64,000 nucleotides of DNA from Leptodontidium sp. MPI-SDFR-AT-0119 (lineage: Eukaryota > Ascomycota > Leotiomycetes > Helotiales > Leptodontidiaceae), in assembly GCA_020726505.1 (NCBI GenBank), contig JAHLEZ010000003.1, positions 3,286,001 through 3,350,000 of the forward strand, in the 5' to 3' direction. Position 1 is the stretch's first letter; each line of letters starts with the position of its first letter. The position numbers were made by a program, and so were the translations under genes. Of this stretch, positions 21,747-31,980 are shown piece by piece. The notes under the pieces were generated by a model. That model was not told the origin of the DNA. It saw only the letters and a list, made by a program, of their open reading frames with translations, and did no database searches.

Positions 21747-22851
21747 ATGGTTCCTCAAATCCAAAAGGCGCTTATCGTCACTGAGATTGGAAAACCTCTC
21801 CAACTTGTCACCGACCGTCCAGTGCCCAAGCCTGGACCAGATCAAGTCCTTCTGAAGGTCAGATTATCTTTCCTCATATGTTATGCCACACTGACACAAC
21901 GTGAAGGTACGTGTGGCGGGAATCAATCCACACGACCATGCCGCACGAGACTTCGGGCTGTTCATCGCCGGTAACCTTCCCGCGGTTCTTGCAAACGATA
22001 CCGTAGGTACAGTGGTGTCACTAGGGCCTGGCGTGACCAAATATCAGATTGGGGATCGAGTGCTTTCGCAGTCGGGTTCCTCAGGAGCGAACTATCCCCA
22101 GATGGCATTGCAAGAATATGCTGTCAATGACATTGGGGCTGGCCTGAAAATCCCTGACAACGTGAGCGATGATGAGGCAGCCACCTTGCCTACCAACATC
22201 ATTGCTCCGCTCGTCGGTTTCTTTAGTAGCGGCAATGGACTTGGAATACCAGCACCGTGGTCAGTGGGGGCCAAGGACTTTGACTATGCGAGCACTACCG
22301 TGTTGATTGTTGGTGGTGGCAGCAACTGCGGCAAGTTTGGAGTGCAATTGGCAAAGCTAGCTGGTATTGGTAGGATTGTCGTTGTGGGAGGAGTTGACGC
22401 AGAATTGAAGGGTTACGGCGCCACACATGTTCTAGATCGACATGGGGAAGATAGTGAAGTTCTTGAACGGATTCGGAATGTGGTTGGCGACGAGCTCCAA
22501 TATGCCTTTGACGCGGTCAACCCCCCCACGGGCCAGGTTCTGGCTCTCAACGCCTTGTCAAGCACAAAGAAGGGAAAACTTGCAAGATTATTGCCGATGG
22601 GGCCTGTGGATGAAAGTATGGTGGTCGGGAAAAAGGCAGGCTTCGAAGTGAAGGACGTCATGGGATCTTCTCAACTCAACCATCAGCTTGCATATCCTTT
22701 CTGGGAGCGCCTACCAGACTTGTTGGTCAGTGGCAAGATCAAGCCGTCGAAGTTCGTCGTGAAGAATGGCTTGACACCCGAAAATGCGAATGGGGTTCTA
22801 GATGCGTACAGGGATAAACAGCGTGTTGTCAAGACTCATATTCACTTCTAA
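21747..22851 (+). CDS. Zinc-free ADH-type NAD(P)H reductase (trans-enoyl reductase-like)
   Basis: Exons 21747-21857 and 21907-22851 (donor GTCAGA, acceptor AAG) give 351 residues, the usual length of the medium-chain reductase family. The N-terminal GroES-like fold shows ALIVTEIGKPLQL, VRVAGINPHDHAARDFG and ANDTVGTVVSLGPGV. The Rossmann part shows VLIVGGGSNCGKFGVQLAKLAG, the cofactor motif of the quinone-oxidoreductase/enoyl-reductase branch. The cysteine ligands of zinc ADHs are absent, so it is not an alcohol dehydrogenase in the strict sense. Relatives include ToxD and the stand-alone enoyl reductases that serve polyketide synthases. A PKS does occur in this window but 38 kb away, so a shared pathway is only a possibility. 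Confidence 0.87.
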
Positions 22852-24118
22852 GCGACTTGGCAAAGTCTCTTCGCAGAGAATCTATGATCATAGCTCCAGG
22901 TGCTCAGACATTGACTGGGGAAGTGGCAAACAAAATTTTGGAATGTAGCTGTCACAAGCATAAACGTTGATATGTGGAAATATATGGTTCATTTGCCTTG
23001 TTTAGTATCTTTTTGGATCATCATGGTCTCAGTATCCTCCTAGTATCCTCCCGTTCAGATTTATTATAGCAATTATCGAATCTCATGGAGCCCTTAATCT
23101 CACGAAACATCATAAGTTTGGCTTATCTGATCCGAATTATGCTGTGTAATGGTTTGTAAGCTCGAGCCTACTCTTCGTATGCACATTTCACCAGTGCGGC
23201 AGCACTTGAGACTAAGTATATCAACCCTAAAACCTACAGAAATGATTCGAATGACATTTACTTTGCACCCATTCCTAGGGCTCTCATCAGAGTGTCCAGA
23301 CGTGATCTTCAGGAGGTTTCAAAATCAGAAAGGGAAGAAAACTACCAAGAATAGCGGATATGAATGGTTAGTGTTGGAAATGGACTCGTTGATTCTTTAA
23401 CTTGACAGCTATTACCCGGCTGAGCCATTGCCAAAATAGCGTGGTTGAAGCGAAGAGCCAAGACAGCTGATTTCATTGGGGCGAGATAATTGTTGGATCA
23501 ATCACAATAAAACTCAATTTATTGGCTATGGAAAGCTTACAAATCAATAATCACGATGGCCTGTGGAATGCGCTAGAGTAAACTCTATTTGTCGTAAATG
23601 GCTTATGCAAATTTGCATAGTTTCAGTTATTATCAGTAATCGCACTTGATAGAGATGCTTTATTTTTGCCTAGGCTCAGACTTATTATGTGTCTCTGGGG
23701 ATGATGGGAACTCTGTTGCCAAAGCCCCACATACTGCAGGACTCACCGATCTCACCAGAGCGTTCGTGCAGTAACTAGCAGCAAAGTGCCCGTTTGGCAA
23801 GGTTTTGGGTTTGTCAGCTTTATCTTTGTTCACGTGCGGCTCAACACTGACGGCTTTTCACATAAAGTAGGTTGAGATATACCATGCCGGAAAGCTATCA
23901 ACACCTTCGATTTGCCACCAAGTCGTCGAGGGACAGTTTGTTCTGTTCACAAACTTCCTGGAACGATGTCTCTCTTAAATAACACTTTTGAAAAAAGGCG
24001 GATTGCCATGCCACCAAGCCCCAAATCCTCCTCCTACAATCAATTTTCGTCCCTGGAAGTCGTATCTGCAACGCATCATAGGTGTAGATTCTAGGCCAGA
24101 CGTTCTCTTGAAGAATTA
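22852..24118. other. Intergenic region
   Basis: AT-rich from about 22900 to 23650. No gene, repeat or RNA gene recognised. Sequence from about 23880 may belong to the decayed gene at 24119, but frames are broken and no motif is left. Confidence 0.4.
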
Positions 24119-24601
24119 AAGCTTTGTGTCACGTAGATATTCAAGAAACGTCCTTTAGTCATTCTTCACGCTGCGTGGATCTTACGGTAATGGAATCCAT
24201 GTGGCCCAGAGCACGTCTCAATGAACGCCAGTAGCTTCTGGCTACATATAGGTGAAGTCACAGCTTATCGAATTGGCCGCCATCATGAGCCGGATCCAAC
24301 TCGTCGAGATGCAGTTGTTCGACGGAAACTATGGTGCGCCTCCTCTGTAAACGTTCTTCGCAAGGTTCTGTGGTTAATGATTAACAAGTAATCTGATACT
24401 AGAGACTACATGATATGGTATCCGTCGGCCATGGGCGACCAAAGCATAATGCTTGAAAGACTCGAAGTGCGGAAACCAACCTTGGCAGACGAGACGGTCG
24501 ATGGCAGCCTGTTTGTAGCGTACGTTGATATTTGCACTGTCCTAGCAGATATCACGAAGATATCGGTGGAAGGGACTACGCCGTTGAAAATACTGATTTA
24601 G
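24119..24601 (+). pseudogene. Relic of a fungal-specific transcription factor (MHR domain)
   Basis: One frame around 24155-24353 reads LHAAWILR, stop, WNPCGPEHVSMNASSFWLHIGEVTAYRIGRHHEPD, then RRDAVVRRKLW. The AYRIGRHHEPD...RRKLW pattern is the central motif of the fungal_trans regulatory domain of Zn2Cys6 factors. A possible intron (24354 to about 24402, ending CTAG) leads to DYMIWYPSAMGDQSIML and a further 50 residues to a stop at 24601. The internal stop, the missing zinc cluster and the missing C-terminus indicate a fragment. Assignment rests on one motif block and is tentative. Confidence 0.45.
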
Positions 24602-25271
24602 GCATGCTGGGGATGAATGAAAGCTTTCTGGACGATGGCTAGAGGTTGAAGATAAAGCACGGAGTAACTGCAATACTACATAAGGGGTGACCTTCACTGC
24701 CCACCTTAAGCGAGCAAGACAGATTTCCCTGGTGAGAGGAGTGATTGGAGGTGAGCGATGCATGTTGTGGGGACGGGGCAAGACGGCAAAGGAAGGGCCG
24801 GGCGCCACATGTCCGCTCGGCTAGGTACCGTGTTTACTCCGTACATCTGACCTTCCAGGTTCCCCGGATCTTGTGTCATAACTAGCTTCGCGACCCCGCA
24901 ACTCCACAGCCGTTTCAAGAGAAGGGGAAGGATGCCCTTTCCTCCGCTCGTGGCATCTCGTCTCGCAGGATTAGGATCAGTAATCATCATCGTGCCCACA
25001 TGCCGCAATAGCTTGTGAATGTTTTGGTCCGGGGTTTCTGTTGGACTCGTTCTCCGGACCATGCCTCGATGGAGTCGTCAGTCCCCCAGGGGGCCCCACA
25101 GAGCCAACAACCTAGAAATGAGCTGGAGGACGTGAACATGAAACACCACCTGTCAAACCAGGCCAGCACTTCGCCATAAATCTAGCTTCATCCGCTCCCA
25201 TAGTCTTATTCGTTCAACCAACCTACCCTCACCAGCCCTTCTCACTCTCTCATCAAAGAACACCACAGAAA
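24602..25271. other. Intergenic, promoter of the serine hydrolase
   Basis: Nothing recognisable apart from the leader before 25272. Antisense ORFs (24542-24808 and 24706-25062) lack any motif. Confidence 0.4.
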
Positions 25272-26614
25272 ATGCCCATCTCCGCCCAAGCACAGAGCAA
25301 GATCGAGTCCGCCCTCGACAATGTAACCTCCACCGGTTCCATTCCCGGTCTGGTTTTCGTATCCGTAGACCGCAATGGCGACCTCATCGCATCACACTGC
25401 TCAGGAAAAGTAGGCAAGGGAAAACCAACGCCAATGTCACTTGATACCGTGTTCTGGATCGCCAGTTGCACGAAGATGATCACGGGTGTAGCATGCATGC
25501 AGATGGTAGAGCAAGGCAAGATAGGTCTTGATGACGCAAATGCTCTTTATCGTATCATTCCTGAGTTGAAGGATAAGAAAGTCCTCCAGCCGGATGGTAG
25601 TTTGGTGGAAAAGAAGCGGGATATCACTCTCCGTATGCTGTTGAGCCATACAGCTGGGTTTGGATACCCGCTCAGTAACTCGATGCTGAGGGATTGGAGT
25701 AGACCTGCGGGTTTTGACGAGCTAGAAGTGGATGCGAGGCAGCTACGAGAGATGCCTCTGGTCAACCAGCCTGGTGAAAGGTGGGAATACGGGGTACGTC
25801 TAATTTAATTACTGCGCTAATCGTACCTGTGGATTCTACAGCTAATGGTGGTTGAAGATAAACATAGACTTGGCGGGCATGGTTGTCGAAGAGCTATCCG
25901 GAATGTCTTTGGACGACTACTTCCGCAAGTACATCTTTGAGCCGCTCGGTCTCAAGAATATGAGCTTTTTCCCAACGGAAGAAATGCTCCAGAACCTTGC
26001 GTACATGCATCAGAAACTACCTGACGGCACACTGTGGGAGGTAGACCACCTGTTCCGCAGAAGCTTGAGGGCCAAGACACCGGAGGAGCGGTCGAAGATT
26101 ACGATTTCTGGCGGTGGAGGCTGTTTTGCGAAGCCAATCGAGTACTGTCGTGAGTCTTCTTTCTACCCTTCAGTTTGGGCGTTGCTTGCTAACTGATTTA
26201 CTAGATATTCTTGCTACCTTGATGAACAACGGCATATCTCCAACGACCGGCAACCGCATTCTCGACTCCGGTACTGTTGATATCATGTTCACCGATAATA
26301 TCCCTGGCCTCCCCTTCACAGTCCCTACCGCCGCTAAACCGCACATGATGAGCCCTGTGGTGGAAGCGATGCTTCCTCAAGAGGATAAGACGCGAGGCTG
26401 GGGTCTTACGTTTATGCTGTCGAATGTGGATGGCAAGGCGGAGACGCGGCAGGGAAGAAATACGGGGAGTTGGAGCGGACTTCCGAACCTGTACTATTGG
26501 GTGGATCGGGAGAAGGGTATTGCTGGTATGATTGCAAGTCAGTGCTTGCCTATGGGCGAAATGGAGGTTTTGATGGCTCTTGATCAGTGCGAGGCCGCAG
26601 TCTACAGCGGTTGA
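25272..26614 (+). CDS. Beta-lactamase-family serine hydrolase/acyltransferase (LovD-like)
   Basis: Exons 25272-25793, 25858-26149 and 26205-26614 give 407 residues, the family's usual length. The fold is that of class C beta-lactamases, esterase EstB and the acyltransferase LovD. The catalytic Ser-x-x-Lys is S65-C-T-K68 (FWIASCTKMI); the tyrosine partner is Y173 in WEYG at the first exon junction, continuing INIDLAGMVVEEL. Conserved LLSHTAGFGYP and PLGLKNMSFFP also fit, and the C-terminal GWGLTFMLSN and GRNTGSWSGLPNLYYW match the KTG-like region (here NTGS-W-S-G-L). No signal peptide, so it acts in the cytosol. In lovastatin synthesis LovD moves an acyl side chain; whether this enzyme is an acyltransferase or a plain esterase cannot be told. 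No cluster genes are immediate neighbours. Confidence 0.88.
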
Positions 26615-27556
26615 CGGGATGTTTCTTTGATGTGCTTGGATGATTGCGTGTTTTGGTTTCCCAATCACATCCCACAGCTCCCGAGAAAAGATGTAGATTC
26701 ATACTGTTACCCGACAGAAAAGTCGTTGGTGCCAGCTTTTTTCAACTTTAAGTGAGCGTTGAAAAGAAGAACAGAAGAACAGAAGAACGTTCGATGAAGT
26801 GAAGTTATGTTGAGCCACCCCACCTTAAACCGTTTCCAACCACTCTATCTTCATCTTTCCAAAGGATATAAATACTGACCAACCCCCTCACAATCAAGGG
26901 ATCTAGCAATGGCCTAAAGACGGATGTGTAAGATGACATGATTCGGTGCACTTACCCCATTTGATTTTCAAGAGTGATTTTACTGATGGAATATTGACGT
27001 ATTTTCTTGGATCGATTTCTGGAGACTGGGCTGGTAAAAAGAAGGGTGATGGGACACTTCCTTGTTTGCTCAATGTTTAGATATAAAAAAGAGAAGTGGT
27101 TGCGATTGCTGTCAGTCTCTTTTCTGCTGTCAAACTTCAGATCCGTGGTGTGACTCATGTCCATTCTTGGAGGTATTTAGATCGAGGGAAAGATAACTAT
27201 CAGGTGTTTCTACTGGTCGTTACTACTCTACTCTCGATGTGAGAAGTCCATTCAATCAAGCAGTCCGCTGTGTTGAACAACGGATGACCCATTCAGTCGC
27301 AGCCTCATGCGCTTCGCGACAGTCTGGCAGAGCATATTGGATAGCTTTCTCTATTGATATTAAATAGCTCCGTTATTTGCGAGAGGGGCGAGTCTCGGTC
27401 CGTGTAAGACGCGTGAGTCCAGGGTCTGAATGTTGTATCTGAAGCAGCAGACTAAGGGATGATAGCTCTTGGGGTATGTTTGCATTTGAGAGTGATCGAA
27501 CGACTGTATAGGGACGGGGAGGATGTATTAGAAGTAATCGCGGCCGACTAAATCAA
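26615..27556. other. Intergenic region
   Basis: A short GAAGAACA tandem repeat lies at about 26766-26790. A TATA-like GATATAAATACT at 26865-26876 precedes no recognisable gene. Nothing else seen. Confidence 0.45.
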
Positions 27557-27815
27557 CTATGCAATGTATTTAGTCCTGTTAAGTCCAGTAGGAGAAAAGA
27601 GAGTACTAACAACGTTAGGAGCTGTCAAGTAGTTGAGAAGATTTGGCACTTCTCCTCTTCTAGTAGTAGCAATTGTAATAGTTAATACTCGCTTTGTTTG
27701 ATTGTAAGCTTCTTTGAATGTTAGGTCTCTAACATTTGCCCGCACGTATTCCTTTAAGATCCCAATATCTAAGAAGTAACCCTTACGAAGGAATCTTCGT
27801 ATTCTTCGAGCAAGG
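27557..27815 (-). pseudogene. Fragment of a patatin/DUF3336 triacylglycerol lipase (copy A)
   Basis: Minus-strand reading from about 27815: RRIRRFLRKGYFLD, then YVRANVRDLTFKEAYNQTKRVL, then VPNLLNYLTAPNVV. This block (xxVGDLTFxEAYxxT, then NYLTAPNV) is diagnostic of fungal Tgl-type triacylglycerol lipases. Homology stops at a GTTAGT donor right after PNV, where the ancestral gene probably had an intron. Both the N-terminal patatin nucleophile region and the C-terminus are missing. A longer copy lies at 31076-31980. A non-functional relic. Confidence 0.65.
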
Positions 27816-28116
27816 ATGCTCTACTAGCGAATACAAAGCTCTAGCTGAGATCATAAGTCACTGCAGATCCTTTCTCGCAATTCGAGAACGCACGATATTT
27901 TTGTGCACTAGTCAGTAAAGGACTTTCTAATTAAAAAGGCACCCTAAGAGCCACTTCTCTTCAGAGCATAAGTCGTGCATAACAGTAATTTAGTTGTTCG
28001 TAATAGATTCTTTGCTCGCACATCTCCAACCAATACACAAAGTTCATTGTGAATTCAGCTAGTATTCGATATCCCAATTCCATCCTGCTTCCTCCATCCT
28101 GCTTCATGCTTGAGAC
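27816..28116. other. Intergenic region
   Basis: AT-rich sequence between the lipase relic and the 3' end of the C2H2 gene. Nothing recognised. Confidence 0.4.
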
Positions 28117-29187
28117 TCAGAACCCACCCCCATCTTCCTCCAACCCATGCACCCCCCTGACATGATCCCTCCGCTTATCTCTCCTGGTAAACCCTTTCCA
28201 TCCATTCCTGTCACACCCTGGCTGCCAACAATGGTACTTTCGATGGCGCTCCGGGAAATGGATTTTTGCGTGGCGTCTTAGGTCGCCTTGTCGTGCGAAG
28301 GTGGAGTGGCAGTGCAGGCAGGGGTGGCGTGTGGAGTTTGGGGAGGGAGCGTTGGCTGAAGATGGCGTGGGGGAAGTGGTGGAGGTGGAGGAGAAGGATG
28401 TTTCTGGGCTAGATGAGTGGATGGTTGTGTGTGCGGAGCTTTCTTGAAGCAGGGAAGAGGTGCCGTAGGTGGAGGTTGGAGTTTGGAAGGAGGCGTTGAA
28501 GGAGGAGTTCGTTTCTGTGTTGGATGATACGGGGCTTGGCTGTGTGTCGAAGCTGCCGTTGCCTGAAGAATGGTTTTCTTCGCTGGAGGCATCTTGGTCA
28601 AAGCCGTTGATGAAGGGGTTATGAGCAGTGTTGTCTTGCCAGGCAGAGTCCAATCCGTTTGGTATGTTGTCACGAGCAGGAGGATTGTTGTGCCAGTCCC
28701 GTCGCTCAGTGGTAGGATAGTGCGAGTGAGTGTCAGAGGAGGCATGAGCAACAGTGCCGGCTTGCGGGAGGTCAAGCTCGTTTGGACTGTAATAATGAGC
28801 AGCAGTCTTACAGGGCCAATCTTGCTGTCCGGGGGTAGCATAGAGAGCGCGAGTCTCGGCTTGAGGACCGGAATCGAAATCGGGCTCGGAATTGGCGTTT
28901 AATTGCAGGTCTTGAGTTTGGCTAGATGCTGCCCCGAGGCTTTCATGCCCTGTCCAATCTTCGCGAATCCCGCTTGGAAAGCTGGCTCTGAACCCACTAG
29001 GCACCAACTGCTCAGCTGCCGCATTTGGATACATGGTATAGGAGGGGAAAGGCACAAAGAATCCGGGAAGTGCGACGCAAAAGTTGTGAGGGTAAAGATG
29101 GTAGAAATTGAGAGAGCGAGCATTGGAGAAGCTTGCATCCAGCGGCTCGGTTTGCTGGTTTATTGCTGATTCCGGATCGAAATCCAT
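28117..29187 (-). CDS. C2H2 zinc-finger transcription factor
   Basis: Intronless gene of 356 residues. The first 285 residues are low complexity (S, T, N, P, Q rich), as in activation domains. Two C-terminal zinc fingers follow: C-x2-C-x12-H-x3-H (CLHCHSTFARQGDLRRHAKIH) and a longer C-x4-C-x16-H-x4-H (from YHCWQPGCDRNGWKGFTRRD to HVRGVH). The RRDKRRDHVRGVHG ending is typical for a family of fungal C2H2 regulators with fingers at the extreme C-terminus. It probably acts in the nucleus. Neighbours (lipase relics, no cluster) do not suggest a target. Start at 29187 is the first ATG after a TTTAAATAG promoter element at about 29269. Confidence 0.85.
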   Translation of the reverse strand: MDFDPESAINQQTEPLDASFSNARSLNFYHLYPHNFCVALPGFFVPFPSYTMYPNAAAEQLVPSGFRASFPSGIREDWTGHESLGAASSQTQDLQLNANSEPDFDSGPQAETRALYATPGQQDWPCKTAAHYYSPNELDLPQAGTVAHASSDTHSHYPTTERRDWHNNPPARDNIPNGLDSAWQDNTAHNPFINGFDQDASSEENHSSGNGSFDTQPSPVSSNTETNSSFNASFQTPTSTYGTSSLLQESSAHTTIHSSSPETSFSSTSTTSPTPSSANAPSPNSTRHPCLHCHSTFARQGDLRRHAKIHFPERHRKYHCWQPGCDRNGWKGFTRRDKRRDHVRGVHGLEEDGGGF

Positions 29188-31075
29188 CGCAACTAGTTAC
29201 GAGGAGAATATGCTTGCTGCTGATTTTGCTCTCTGTCAATTCTCTCTTAGATTCGGGACGCTGTATTCGATTTAAATAGCCAACGGGGCGTCTTCCTCCT
29301 CTGTCTTCCAGCGTTTCTTCTCCAGCATTTGAGCCCTCATGCTGCCAGGTATACCTGCCAACTAGACAACCTTGATCCCGTCTCCTCAATTCAACCCATA
29401 GGACATACCCAGAATTTGTAAGGTGGCGCTGCTAGCAACTGGCTCATGGGGTGAGGAGGCATAGGGCATGGCGAAGTCCAATCATTCTGGCAGGGCTTGA
29501 TATCCAGCCTGACGCTTCGGGGATCCTTATCACTAGCTAAGACAAGAGACTCGAGTCTCCACGGCCTTGTATGAAAGCCACGACTTACCTGAATGGGAAA
29601 GGAACGAAAGAGGCCCCGGCCGGACAGGTGCCCGGCCTTCTCTCAAGCCGGGCGTGAAGCCATGACACAAGGCTTCCGAGAAGGGATCTCATTGCCCCCC
29701 ACTCTTTCAACAGTAGCGGTGTACATGCACACGCCCCTATACATGAATTTTCATGCGTGTGCCCTTCGGTGAGCCTCGCCACGCACGCGCCCCAATGCAG
29801 AAGCTTTCATGCACACGCCCTACTCTTCAGCTGGCCATCTGTCCAAGTTGGCAAAAATTGCGTCCAATGGTAGAAGAGGCAGCTCGGTGAGCGGAATGGG
29901 GTATTTTCGGCGGCAGCTTGCCCCGACATGACGGCCAAAGTCTTTGCCCAGCCACCGATGGATCCGAGAGCCTCAGGCAGAAGTAGGACCTGAAGGCCTC
30001 ACCAAGATGGACGGGTGACAAGCTTGCTTGTCGCTCCTTGCACGAAGAATTACTTTCATTTGAAGTGGTTTCTTCGTTGCCAGCATAGCTTCGTCGGCAG
30101 CGTTTGGCCTTTCCATGGTTTGCTCGTCTGAAGAAAATATTTAGCTTCGAATTGCAAAGGTAGGTAGGGAAACAATACAGTGCTGGCTGAGGAATCTTCA
30201 GAGAAAGAGCAAAGATTTGCTATCAGTGGCAATCATAGCAGCACCAGAGCCATGCAAGTTTGGATCGAACTTGAACGGTGTGAAGAATGTGGAGGGGAGA
30301 TGATGTTTTTGGTGGGAGTTTGGAATTCGGAGGGAGTTTGGAAATCGGAGGGAGTTTGGAATTCGGAGGGAGTTTAGAATTCGGAGGGATGCCTCCCTAT
30401 ATATACCGTGATCCAAACACGGGGTGACTAATCCCTGCACTTTCGGTGTCTGGGACTACCCACACAGGGAGCACCACCATTCAGGACAGGGACCCATGAA
30501 GTCGTGGCATGGCTGACAGCAAGGAAAGACGCCACTCTGACATCACTCGTTGTTTGCCGTCATTGCAATGACAGTGTCGGTGAAGAGGCGACAATCCACA
30601 AAATCGCTCACAGGGCATCGTCTGTACACAGTCTTTCCCCCTCAATAGCTTATTTAGATAATCTCGGGGCGATCGCTTCTGCTGTGGAATGTCATCCGCC
30701 TCACAATGATTTTCGGGAAAGAATGGCTTGCACCTGGCCTGGATGGCACTGAGAAACATGTTCCAATCAAGAGCATCACACACATACCTCCCTACAAGCT
30801 GACCGCGGGGTCCTGACGGCCGTGGGCGGGGCGATGAAAGATTGAAAATGATAATGGGGGGGGGACCTCTGAGTGACTTAAATTAGCATTATCAACAGCA
30901 CTTCCTCTTCTCCGCAACCCGCCCGCCTTCTTACGAGCCCATCACCACAGGTCTGTGGTCTACAGGCGGTTAAGCGAGGCATTTCCAGGCTCCGAATACG
31001 CAAATTCGGCGTCTTTACCTTGAAGTAAATGAAACAGCAGCTTAACTGATAGCTTTTTAATTCATGCAAGTCTCA
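29188..31075. other. Intergenic region with short repeats
   Basis: Near 29720-29820 the motif CATGCACACGCCC recurs with palindromic neighbours (GCACACGCC against GCGTGTGC). An 18-bp tandem repeat lies at 30314-30385. A G-run occurs at 30856-30865. No gene can be supported; AT content rises after 31000. Confidence 0.45.
30314..30385. repeat. Four tandem copies of an 18-bp unit
   Basis: Unit GGGAGTTTGGAATTCGGA repeated four times with single-base differences in copies 2 and 4. The period is a multiple of three, so each open frame through it is a six-residue repeat, but no gene is convincing here. Confidence 0.85.
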
Positions 31076-31980
31076 AAAAAGAAGCTGATTAATAGTAAAA
31101 GGGGAAATACTAACAACATTTGGAGCTGTTAAGTAGTTTAGGAGATTTGGTACTCCTCCCTTATCGGTTGTGGTAATCGTAATGTTTAATACTCGCTTTG
31201 TTCGATTGTAAGCTTCCTTAAATATCACGTTCCTAACATTTGCTCGCACGTACTCCTCTAAGATGGTCACATCTAAGAAGTACCCCTTACGAAGAAATCT
31301 TCGTATTCTTCGGGTAAGAGTGCTCCACTAGCTATCGAAGAAAACGTCGTCTTCATGTCCTCCTTAACTAGCAAAGCCCTTCTTAGCAAACGCAAAAAGG
31401 TTAATGCTATCTCTATTAAGAAACCTAGGCAACTCGTACTTCGTATACACGTTAACTAATGCTATAATAAGAGCCCCTATAACAGTTCCTGTAATAATTC
31501 TCGATAGTAGTCCTCGAGCAAAGAGAGCTTTTACAACTCCAAGATGGCATAGCCCGAATATAGCACCTCCTTAGAGAACTAATGTACTCCTTCTAAAAGC
31601 CTACCTTGTATTATATAGACGATCCAACGTGGCTTAGCTACTAAAACCTAGAATTACCCTAGTTCCGTCAGCTCTTAAGGAGGTAAGTACAGTGTTGTCA
31701 ATAGTTGAACGAGAAACGGACTCAACGGATTACCAAGGCAGCACGTCTCATCTTTAGGCCCAAGCTCCTCCGTTGCTTCCCCAACAGAGATAATATCCAC
31801 AGCAATAAGATAATCACCGTGTTAACAAACCTAGAAAGTCCCTTGAAATCCCTGTAAGTCCGTTGAGTCCGTTTTCTCGTTCAACTATTGACTACACTGG
31901 GTAAGTTGTTTCGTAACATCCACAATTGCTTGTGTAACCTAAGTTATATAGTCTTCTATTAACAATTTAGTACCTGCGAA
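31076..31980 (-). pseudogene. RIP-like relic of a patatin/DUF3336 triacylglycerol lipase (copy B)
   Basis: Minus strand, in several frames with many stops. Near 31640-31670 reads GNSRF, then LSHVG (DUF3336-type). At about 31440-31600 reads GAIFGLCHLGVVKALFARGL then LSRIITG, which matches the patatin GGGxxG...HLGVVKAL block; the GTSGG nucleophile elbow is lost (now GTVIG). At 31076-31300 reads RRIRRFLRKGYFLDVTILEE, YVRANVRNVIFKEAYNRT and NYLTAPNVV. The order is right for Tgl3/4/5-type lipases of lipid droplets. The AT-rich, TA-rich composition and stops suggest C-to-T decay. A 210-bp MITE sits in the upstream part. The upstream limit is uncertain. Confidence 0.65.
31690..31899. mobile_element. 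hAT-type MITE, 210 bp
   Basis: Terminal inverted repeats of about 40 bp begin CAGTGT (left CAGTGTTGTCAATAGTTG, right end the reverse complement of CAGTGTAGTCAATAGTTG) and differ by one substitution and one base in an A-run. The flanks are GGTAAGTA (31682-31689) and GGTAAGTT (31900-31907), an 8-bp target duplication with one mismatch. The CAGTG start and 8-bp duplication are the marks of hAT elements. It has no coding capacity and lies within the lipase relic. Confidence 0.85.

Noticed and set aside
24542..25062. Two overlapping minus-strand ORFs
   Set aside because: No motif, and they overlap the promoter of the serine hydrolase and the transcription-factor relic in antisense.
30314..30385. 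Regular 18-bp repeats, considered as a CRISPR-like array
   Set aside because: There are no spacers, the units are contiguous, and the organism is a fungus; it is a minisatellite.
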